Part shown: positions 1 to 4,926 of the stretch, one piece after another
Position numbering within the stretch: the first letter of the stretch is position 1
Layout of the letters: each line of letters opens with the position of its first letter
Assembly: GCA_002771615.1 (NCBI GenBank)
Contig: PCSD01000052.1
Coordinates: forward strand, 2,436 to 9,796
Source: Candidatus Falkowbacteria bacterium CG23_combo_of_CG06-09_8_20_14_all_49_15
GTDB taxonomy: Bacteria; Patescibacteriota; Patescibacteriia; Patescibacteriales; UM-FILTER-48-10
DNA length: 7,361 bases
Direction of reading: 5' to 3'
Position numbers and translations under genes: made by a program
The notes under the pieces: generated by a model
Seen by the model: only the letters and a program-made list of their open reading frames with translations
Database searches by the model: none
What the model was told of the DNA's origin: nothing

Positions 1-92
1 CCAAAACGGCGCGCGACGGCGAAATGCCCAAGTTCATGTACGAAAACGAGGAGACCCAAAATTGCTAAAAATATTAATATGGTCAATAACAT
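1..92 (-). CDS. rseP: RseP-type site-2 (M50) membrane zinc protease, N-terminal fragment
   Basis: Only the first 30 codons lie in the window; the gene continues past the left edge. The ATG is at 90-92 on the minus strand and an in-frame TAA lies eight codons upstream, so the start is well fixed. The peptide opens with a hydrophobic helix (about residues 2-18) running straight into H-E-L-G-H-F (residues 19-24), the zinc-binding HExxH of M50 site-2 proteases, then a basic A-R-R stretch. That order is typical of the RseP/MucP N-terminus. Family members cut transmembrane segments of anti-sigma factors or spent signal peptides inside the membrane. No Shine-Dalgarno sequence is seen before the ATG. 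It lies 183 bp beyond frr on the same strand; frr and rseP are close neighbours in many bacteria. The PDZ domain and second active-site motif are outside the window, so the subfamily is inferred. Confidence 0.88.
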   Translation of the reverse strand, partial: MLLTILIFLAILGLLVFVHELGHFAVARRF

Positions 93-123
93 AATAAATG
101 CTGATATGAAAAGTTAATTCAAT

Positions 124-212
124 AATTTTCAATTTTCAATGATCAATTTTCAATTAATTTTCATTTCTAAATTTAAAATTGAAAATTGAATATTTATTGA
201 AAATTGAAAATT
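124..212. repeat. AT-rich heptamer repeat forming a long interrupted hairpin
   Basis: The frr-rseP spacer carries runs of the heptamer TTTTCAA (126-132, 133-139, a two-mismatch copy 140-146, 147-153), then the complementary TTGAAAA (179-185, 197-203, 204-210). The two halves form an inverted repeat: 17 perfect pairs (124-140 with 196-212), a small internal loop, 13 perfect pairs (143-155 with 177-189), then 5 more (156-160 with 169-173) closing on loop 161-168. The total is about 35 pairs with almost no G or C. Neither strand places a GC stem before a U tract, so it is not a standard intrinsic terminator. From memory, similar runs are common between genes of Patescibacteria assemblies. Function unknown. 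Confidence 0.9.
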
Positions 213-275
213 TAAAACGCTTTTTCACGAATAATTAAGGTGGCACCAGCTTATTAAGTGTATCGCCTGCGGGTG

Positions 276-830
276 TTATATCGTCATTATCTCTTTTTCT
301 TTTTTATCCCTAAATTCCTTCAAAATCTCATTCTTTTTCTGAACCTCTTCGTCCAATTCGCGGATAAAACGAAACTTATCATCTTCACTGATCGCTTTTT
401 CGCCAAAAGCCGCTTCAATTTCCTCTTTGACTTGCTCGCGGACTTTACGGACGCCGATCCGGGCCTCTTCCATTTTTTCATTCAATTTTTTGACCATTTC
501 CCGCCGGTTTTCCTCGTTCATCATCGGCATCGTCAAACGTAGCTTGTCCCCCTCGTTGACCACGGCCAAACCGAGATTTTCTTCCGTAATCGCTTTTTCA
601 ATATCTTTGGCGATCTTTTTATCCCAAGGCACGACAATCAGGCTGCGGCCGTCCGCCACGTTCACGTTGGCCAAACCGATCAAAGGAGTCTTGACTCCGT
701 AAGTCTCCACCCGGATACGGTCCAGAAGCCCCGGATTGGCGCGGCCGGTGCGCAATGAAGAAATCTCATTTTGAAAATAACTGATTGATTGCTGGAAAGC
801 GCCTTGATGTTTCTGTAAAAAATTATTCAT
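276..830 (-). CDS. frr: Ribosome recycling factor
   Basis: This 184-residue protein matches the usual 185 or so of the family. Together with EF-G it splits the post-termination 70S ribosome in the cytoplasm so the subunits can be reused. The signature L-R-T-G-R-A-N-P is at residues 26-33, followed by V-E-T-Y-G-V-K-T-P-L (41-50), the region leading from helix 1 into the small beta domain. The second and third long helices span about 105-184 and are strongly charged, as expected for the three-helix arm. Arginines R128 and R131 sit where the family has its ribosome-contacting arginines; the usual asparagine between them is K129. The ATG at 828-830 has no Shine-Dalgarno sequence, but a candidate promoter ends just before it. 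The lipoprotein gene is 46 bp upstream and rseP 183 bp downstream. Identification is secure. Confidence 0.97.
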   Translation of the reverse strand: MNNFLQKHQGAFQQSISYFQNEISSLRTGRANPGLLDRIRVETYGVKTPLIGLANVNVADGRSLIVVPWDKKIAKDIEKAITEENLGLAVVNEGDKLRLTMPMMNEENRREMVKKLNEKMEEARIGVRKVREQVKEEIEAAFGEKAISEDDKFRFIRELDEEVQKKNEILKEFRDKKEKEIMTI

Positions 831-835
831 AGGAC

Positions 836-866
836 TTTATATTAATACAATTTAAGATAATGTCAA
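836..866 (-). promoter_or_regulatory. Candidate sigma70-type promoter for frr
   Basis: In the 46-bp spacer before frr, the minus strand has a perfect -35 box TTGACA (861-866). Two overlapping -10 candidates follow: TAATAT (839-844, 16-bp spacer, 4 of 6 matches) and TATAAA (836-841, 19-bp spacer, 5 of 6). Either would start transcription at about 829-832, within a few bases of the ATG at 828-830, giving a leaderless or near-leaderless frr message. This agrees with the missing ribosome binding site. The -35 is strong and the -10 is uncertain. Confidence 0.45.
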
Positions 867-876
867 CAAACAAGCC

Positions 877-1938
877 TTATTTGACCGGAAACCAGACGGC
901 CAGATAAACAACGTTGGGATTTTCCGGATCAATGGCCAAGCGCCAGCCGTTCTTGCTGGTGGGGAGCCGTTTGGTGATCCAACTGGCTCCGCCGTCCGTT
1001 GAACGCAAAAAAGCGGTATTCGTGACATAATATATTTCCTGCGGATCTTTCGGGTTAACGGCGATACCGTTGATCGATGCTTTTTTATCCGGCGGAATCA
1101 ATTCAATGCTCTCCCAGGTGTCGCCCCAATCGGAAGAACGAATCAAGCCGAAACCGGTCGCCAGATAAATCAATCCGGGCTTGGCCGGCGAAATGACCAT
1201 ATCCTTGAAATCGCGGCTATCCGGAAAGTCCTTCAAACCATTGCTCAAATCCGTCCAATTCTGCCCGCCATCCCGGCTCCGGTGGATGCCTTTTTTCTCT
1301 GTTACGGCAAAAATTATTTTACTGTCAACCGGGTCAATCAACAAGCGGATGATATTATTGTCCAGGCGGGCGATCGTCGCCCAACTCTGGCCGCGGTCCT
1401 GGCTACGTACGACTTCGCCACGGGCCGTGCCGATATAGATCTTTGCGCTTTGGCCGTAATCAATAGCAACTGTGTTGACGGCGATTTTTGGATCGCTGTC
1501 GTAATAAACTTGCGACCAGGAACGACTGCAATCGGTTGACTGGAGCAAACGGTTGCCCACGGCCGCGTACAAAGTGCATTTATACTGGGGGTCAACCGCC
1601 ACGCTCCGGATAGTCGCGTTGCCCAGGCCGGCCGCCATCTGCCAACTGGCCGCGCCGTCATAAGAATAGAACAAGCCTTGGCCGACACTGCCCAAATACA
1701 AACCATTGTGGTCGCTTGGGTCCATTACGAACGTATTCACGCTGACCGCACCCAGGCTGCCTGGCCGGCCCGTGACCGTGGGGATCAAGGCCGTTTGCTG
1801 CCACGTCTCGCCTTTGTTGACGCTTTTAAAAATGCCGGCATCAACGGCCTGGTTAGCCTGTCCTCCGCCTAACGAGCAAGCCGACAGCGACAAAACCAGC
1901 CAAATGGGGGCGCCCGCCAAAAATATTTTTTTTAGCAT
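877..1938 (-). CDS. Asp-box (BNR/sortilin-like) beta-propeller lipoprotein
   Basis: This 353-residue protein starts with a lipoprotein signal peptide: basic K3-K4, a hydrophobic stretch 5-17, lipobox L-S-A-C at 18-21 (C21 lipidated) and a glycine-rich linker. The rest holds seven Asp-box motifs, S-x-D-x-G-x-x-W, starting at about residues 39, 92, 134, 179, 221, 268 and 313. The 42-53 residue spacing fits a seven-bladed beta-propeller on the outer membrane face. Relatives are annotated as sortilin-like, exo-alpha-sialidase-like or Ycf48-like; the motif marks the fold and gives no enzyme activity. The first box has N for D; the third, S-T-D-C-S-R-S-W, has S for the conserved G and carries C137, which could pair with C121 in the same blade. 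The ATG at 1936-1938 is set by the signal peptide; no Shine-Dalgarno sequence is visible. A scaffold or binding role is a guess. Confidence 0.88.
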   Translation of the reverse strand: MLKKIFLAGAPIWLVLSLSACSLGGGQANQAVDAGIFKSVNKGETWQQTALIPTVTGRPGSLGAVSVNTFVMDPSDHNGLYLGSVGQGLFYSYDGAASWQMAAGLGNATIRSVAVDPQYKCTLYAAVGNRLLQSTDCSRSWSQVYYDSDPKIAVNTVAIDYGQSAKIYIGTARGEVVRSQDRGQSWATIARLDNNIIRLLIDPVDSKIIFAVTEKKGIHRSRDGGQNWTDLSNGLKDFPDSRDFKDMVISPAKPGLIYLATGFGLIRSSDWGDTWESIELIPPDKKASINGIAVNPKDPQEIYYVTNTAFLRSTDGGASWITKRLPTSKNGWRLAIDPENPNVVYLAVWFPVK

Positions 1939-1957
1939 ATTTTTTAAAAATTTTTCC

Positions 1958-1975
1958 CCGCCCGCTTAAAGGCGG
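1958..1975 (-). other. Short GC hairpin between holB and the lipoprotein gene
   Basis: In the 56-bp spacer, CCGCC (1958-1962) and GGCGG (1971-1975) can pair around an 8-base loop. On the minus strand the stem is followed by GG, AAAAA and then TTTTT, so the T run starts seven bases after the stem. This is a poor intrinsic terminator and could at most attenuate read-through from holB into the lipoprotein gene. It may also be chance. Confidence 0.3.
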
Positions 1976-1994
1976 CTTAAATGAAATAAAATGT

Positions 1995-3050
1995 TCAAAG
2001 AAAATTTACCGCCAAATTTTCCAAAACCGTTTTCGGACTGACATTGGCGCGCAGATATTCACGGCCGGCCCGGATCGCTTTCTGCCACGAGAGAATCGCG
2101 GCCGGCGCAAAGCGCCCGACCAAAGCGGCAATCTCTTCCTGGCAAGGCTCATGCTGGATCAGATCTTTCTCGCCAAAATGCCAAAGCAAGGCATCGCGCA
2201 AAACCCCCTGCCAGCCGTCCAAAATCCTCTCGGCCGTCCGGACCTGCTCCTGACCTTTGGGAACGTCTTGGAACAGGCTATCAATCATATTAAAACGGCT
2301 GTTCAAATCCGCTGGGAAAAAAGACAAAAGGACATTGATCCGCTGGCGATAAAGCAGGTAAAAATCTTCATCTTCAAAAAATTTGCTGGCCAAGGCCGGC
2401 CGGCCCGCGGCCAAACGGCTGAAGATCAAAGCCTGGCTGCGCGGCGCCTTCTTTTCCTGCACCAAGTAATCATAGAGCCGGGCCGCCGGCACCGGCTTGA
2501 ATTCAACCACTTGCGAACGGGAAATGATTGTCCGCGGCAGGCTGTCCGGCGCGGACGTAATCAGGATGATCAGAACATTGGCGCGCGGCTCTTCCATGGT
2601 CTTCAAAAGGGCATTGGCCGCGTCTTCGGATAAGTACTCCGCGTGTTTGATAACGCCGATCTTGTATGAATTCAAAAAAGAGCTAAGACCCAGGATTTTG
2701 TTCAATTCCCGGATCTGGGCGATGGAAATGTTTTTTTTGTCTTTGTCTTTCTTGACCAGATGGAAATCGCCATGCCGGCTGTCTTCGCCAAACAAGCCGT
2801 CCGCGCCGCCGGAAAATTGCCGGCAAGCCGGGCAATGTCCGCAAGGCAAAACCGCGCGCTTGGTCTTTTCCTCTTGGCAGAGCAAGATGCGGCTGAAATG
2901 CAAGGCGGTCGTGGTTTTGCCCAGATTATCCGGACCGGAAAAAACATAGGAACCGGACAAATTTCCGGACAGGATGACTTTGGCCAGATAATCCTTGATT
3001 GGCTCATTGCCCACCAGGGGCCAGGAAAAATTTGTCTGTCGCTCCAGCAT
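1995..3050 (-). CDS. holB: DNA polymerase III clamp loader, delta' subunit
   Basis: A 351-residue AAA+ protein of the delta'/gamma clamp-loader group, which helps open the sliding clamp onto primed DNA. Visible in order: V-G-N-E at 13-16, a complete Walker A loop G-P-D-N-L-G-K-T-T (39-47), a zinc module with C58, C70, C73 and C76 (C-x2-C-x2-C plus an upstream cysteine), and a degenerate Walker B region V-I-K-H-A-E (133-138) running into A-A-N-A-L-L-K-T-M-E-E-P (144-155), the best family signature. Sensor 1 is near T165-S166, and S-R-S at 177-179 stands where family members have S-R-C, keeping the trans-acting arginine R178. The C-terminal third is helical and weakly conserved. Length and single zinc module favour delta' over DnaX, which is usually longer. 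The ATG at 3048-3050 has an in-frame TAA three codons upstream and no Shine-Dalgarno sequence. A strong promoter lies at 3171-3198. Confidence 0.93.
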   Translation of the reverse strand: MLERQTNFSWPLVGNEPIKDYLAKVILSGNLSGSYVFSGPDNLGKTTTALHFSRILLCQEEKTKRAVLPCGHCPACRQFSGGADGLFGEDSRHGDFHLVKKDKDKKNISIAQIRELNKILGLSSFLNSYKIGVIKHAEYLSEDAANALLKTMEEPRANVLIILITSAPDSLPRTIISRSQVVEFKPVPAARLYDYLVQEKKAPRSQALIFSRLAAGRPALASKFFEDEDFYLLYRQRINVLLSFFPADLNSRFNMIDSLFQDVPKGQEQVRTAERILDGWQGVLRDALLWHFGEKDLIQHEPCQEEIAALVGRFAPAAILSWQKAIRAGREYLRANVSPKTVLENLAVNFL

Positions 3051-3164
3051 TATGAAAATTTAGATTCTTTGGATAATCGCGTGGATTAAATATCATCAAT
3101 TAATATTGGCCTGGAGCCAACTTGAAACGCCACAGGTTTTTTCGCGTAAATAAATCTGATCCGC
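3051..3164 (-). promoter_or_regulatory. Long 5' leader of holB with a small hairpin
   Basis: If transcription starts from the minus-strand promoter at 3171-3198, initiation falls near 3164 and the message has about 114 untranslated bases, unlike the leaderless arrangement of the gene opposite. The leader can form a hairpin, TTGGC (3106-3110) with GCCAA (3116-3120) around five bases, and an AT-rich arm AATAT (3089-3093) with ATATT (3103-3107) that overlaps it by two bases. I do not recognise a riboswitch class. No ORF of note lies in the leader. Confidence 0.3.
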
Positions 3165-3170
3165 ACATAT

Positions 3171-3198
3171 ATTATAGCACGGCTTGTCTTTTTGGCAA
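3171..3198 (-). promoter_or_regulatory. Sigma70-type promoter for the holB transcript
   Basis: On the minus strand TTGCCA (3193-3198, 5 of 6 matches to TTGACA) is separated by 16 bp from a perfect TATAAT (3171-3176). Predicted start is about 3164, reading toward holB. It lies back to back with the plus-strand promoter at 3221-3249. This is the best consensus promoter in the window. Confidence 0.65.
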
Positions 3199-3220
3199 AA
3201 CCTTTCAAAACCTAATAATC

Positions 3221-3249
3221 TTGAATCTTTCCCCCTTTTTTGTTATATT
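3221..3249 (+). promoter_or_regulatory. Extended -10 promoter for the glycosyl-phosphate transferase
   Basis: TTGAAT (3221-3226) is followed after exactly 17 bp by TATATT (3244-3249, 5 of 6), with the extended -10 dinucleotide TG at 3241-3242. Counting from the -10, the predicted +1 is 3256, the A of the ATG, which predicts a leaderless message. This also argues for the ATG at 3256 over the upstream in-frame TTG at 3184, which lies before the promoter. Confidence 0.6.
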
Positions 3250-3255
3250 GCCTTT

Positions 3256-4650
3256 ATGCCGAATAATTTGAAAAAAATTTTCCTCCTGACCGGCGATATC
3301 GCCATTCTCTATATCGCGCTCTATCTTACCCTTTTATTGCGCTATGGTTGGGGTCAAGCCGGTGGCGAGTGGTTCAACCACTTATTGCCTTTTTCATCTA
3401 TCTTTTTCGTCTGGCTGATTATTTTTTATATCGCGGATTTATATAATCTGCATCTGGCGATCAATAACTGGAAATTTTTCCAGCGCACCGCCAACTCTTT
3501 GGCCGTGGGCATCCTGCTGGCCTTCAGCTACTTTTATCTGAACCCGGCTATCAGCATCGCGCCCAAAAGAAACCTTTTTCTTTTTGCCGCGATGTTTGCT
3601 TTGGCCTTTCTTGTCTGGCGGCGTTCTTTCAACGCTCTCTTGAAAAATTATCTGCCGAAAAACAAGATTGCCCTGATTGGCGGCGGAGAATTAGCCAAAG
3701 ACCTGCTCAAAGAACTATCGGCCAAACCCCATCTCGGATTCGTGCCGGTCCTGGTCATAGCCGGACTGGAAAACGGCGAGCAAGACACCCTGCCTCTCGG
3801 GCTAGCGGATGACAAAGATCCCGACATTGCCCGGCTGGACGATTTCTCCGCCCTGCCCGCATTGGTCAAAAAAGAAAAAATTTCCACCTTGGTTTTAGCC
3901 GCGGATCCGCGCCAATCACCCGCTTTGCGGGACGCCTTGTTCGCCTGTCTGCCTTTAAAGACCAATTTTGTCCGCTTGGCAAATTTTTATGAAATGATCA
4001 CCGGCAAAATCCCGCTGGACGCGATTAACCGGATCTGGTTTTTGGAAAATCTCAGTGAAGGAGAAAAGCACGCTTTTAACGTCCTGAAAAGAACATATGA
4101 CCTTTTCCTCGCGCTCGTTCTGCTGGCGGCCACTTGGCCGGCCTGGATTCTGCTGGCCGCGCTGATCAAGCTGGAAAGCCGCGGACCGGCCTTTTTCCTG
4201 AGCCGCCGGCTGGGCAAGGATAACCGCGAATTCAATCTTTATAAATTCCGAACCATGCGCGAAGAAAAAAATGACCGCTCCCCAACCAGGAATAATGATC
4301 CGCGCATCACCCGTCTGGGCCGCTTTTTGCGCCGGTCCAGACTGGACGAATTGCCGCAAGTCGTCAATATCCTGAAAGGAGAAATGAGTTTTGTCGGTCC
4401 GCGGCCGGAAAGACCGGAACTGGTTAAAAATTTGGCGGAAAAAATCCCCTTTTACCGGGAAAGACTGTTGATTAAGCCCGGCGCCACCGGCTGGGATCAA
4501 ATTTCCGGCGAGTATCATTCCCCCTCCTATGAAGACACGATAAAAAAGCTCCAATACGACCTCTACTACCTTAAAAACCGCTCTGTTTATCTTGATCTCT
4601 CAATTATCCTAAAGACGATTGCCACCGTCATTTCTAACGGGGGAAGATAA
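3256..4650 (+). CDS. Polyprenyl-phosphate glycosyl-1-phosphate transferase (bacterial sugar transferase family)
   Basis: A 464-residue membrane protein of the WbaP/WcaJ type, which moves a sugar-1-phosphate from a nucleotide sugar to undecaprenyl phosphate, the first step of exopolysaccharide or glycan assembly. The N-terminus has about four transmembrane helices (roughly 8-28, 43-62, 80-97, 106-124). A Rossmann-like domain follows, with I-G-G-G-E (141-145). The catalytic domain starts at K278-R279 with a membrane helix (about 282-304), then Y-K-F-R-T-M (329-334), the catalytic pair D364-E365 in R-L-D-E-L-P-Q, and G-P-R-P (381-384). W294-P295 stands at the helix break where S-P or T-P is more usual. 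The frame is open back to a TTG at 3184, but the ATG at 3256 is preferred because the promoter ends just before it and the extra 24 residues look unlike the family. The sugar cannot be read from the sequence. No other glycan gene is in view. It ends in tandem TAA codons. Confidence 0.92.
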   Translation: MPNNLKKIFLLTGDIAILYIALYLTLLLRYGWGQAGGEWFNHLLPFSSIFFVWLIIFYIADLYNLHLAINNWKFFQRTANSLAVGILLAFSYFYLNPAISIAPKRNLFLFAAMFALAFLVWRRSFNALLKNYLPKNKIALIGGGELAKDLLKELSAKPHLGFVPVLVIAGLENGEQDTLPLGLADDKDPDIARLDDFSALPALVKKEKISTLVLAADPRQSPALRDALFACLPLKTNFVRLANFYEMITGKIPLDAINRIWFLENLSEGEKHAFNVLKRTYDLFLALVLLAATWPAWILLAALIKLESRGPAFFLSRRLGKDNREFNLYKFRTMREEKNDRSPTRNNDPRITRLGRFLRRSRLDELPQVVNILKGEMSFVGPRPERPELVKNLAEKIPFYRERLLIKPGATGWDQISGEYHSPSYEDTIKKLQYDLYYLKNRSVYLDLSIILKTIATVISNGGR

Positions 4651-4657
4651 TAAACCA

Positions 4658-4696
4658 ATAAAAAAGCGCACATCTTGCCAGATAGCGCTTTTTTAT
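4658..4696. terminator. Bidirectional intrinsic terminator
   Basis: Eight bases after the transferase stop, 4658-4669 pairs perfectly with 4685-4696 (12 pairs, with an A6-GCGC arm and a GCGC-T6 arm). An inner ATCT/AGAT stem (4672-4675 with 4680-4683) around TGCC lengthens the hairpin. The T tract on the plus strand ends transferase transcripts, and the A tract becomes a T tract on the minus strand, so it can also stop transcripts from the converging metallophosphoesterase gene. No better terminator is seen for that gene, which would give it a 3' untranslated region of about 230 bases. Confidence 0.9.
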
Positions 4697-4926
4697 GTCC
4701 CTCCTTATTCAAGGACCGTAGCTTCCCCAAATACGATAGGGGAATAAATCCCCTCCAAGGAAAAGAGGCGGACAAGAAAATCTTTTACACACCTTCCCAA
4801 AGAAGAAATTCATTCTGTTTTTAGTCCCTGATGTCAAAAAACTTTTTCTATATTTTTATTTTAACACTTTTTTATATTTACGCAAATACTCAATTTTCTT
4901 CAAAAAACTCAATTATTATAAACATA
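4697..4926. other. Convergent spacer without a gene; two mutually exclusive hairpins
   Basis: I find no credible gene here. The left part has two overlapping, competing stems: TTCCCC (4723-4728) with GGGGAA (4739-4744), and AGGGG (4738-4742) with CCCCT (4750-4754). Both can form on either strand. The right part, about 4840-4926, is extremely AT-rich and holds a direct repeat ACTCAATT at 4888-4895 and 4907-4914. On the minus strand a TTGACA (4832-4837) has no convincing -10. The stretch may be only the 3' untranslated region of the metallophosphoesterase transcript. Confidence 0.35.

Noticed and set aside
237..252. Sequence AAGGTGGCACCAGC on the plus strand, similar to the core of a T-box antiterminator (GGTGGNACC).
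   Set aside because: A T-box must lie before a gene on the same strand and be followed by a terminator. Downstream on the plus strand there is only the antisense of frr, and no specifier stem or terminator is seen. The match is short and most likely chance.
2151..2633. A 160-codon open frame on the plus strand antisense to holB.
   Set aside because: holB on the minus strand has Walker A, zinc and A-A-N-A-L-L-K-T motifs; the antisense frame shows none and has no promoter.
3184..3255. The upstream in-frame TTG as the start of the transferase, adding 24 residues.
   Set aside because: It lies before the best promoter (3221-3249), has no ribosome binding site, and the added residues do not resemble the family N-terminus, whereas ATG-P-N-N-L-K-K before the first helix does.
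3955..4554. A 199-codon open frame antisense to the transferase.
   Set aside because: The opposite strand encodes the conserved catalytic domain with all key motifs; the antisense frame has low-complexity composition and no family signature.
4700..4706. A perfect AAGGAGG on the minus strand that could be a ribosome binding site for a small gene.
   Set aside because: No ATG, GTG or TTG occurs at 5-13 bases downstream; the next bases lead straight into the bidirectional terminator. The nearest ATG is 27 bases away and inside the terminator hairpin.
4587..4775. A 62-codon open frame on the minus strand across the end of the transferase and the terminator.
   Set aside because: It overlaps the transferase antisense and runs through the terminator hairpin, has no recognisable domain and no ribosome binding site.
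4809..4837. A TTGACA on the minus strand at 4832-4837 as the promoter of a small RNA ending at the bidirectional terminator.
   Set aside because: No -10 better than 3 of 6 matches lies at 16-18 bp, and the region is so AT-rich that a chance -35 is expected.
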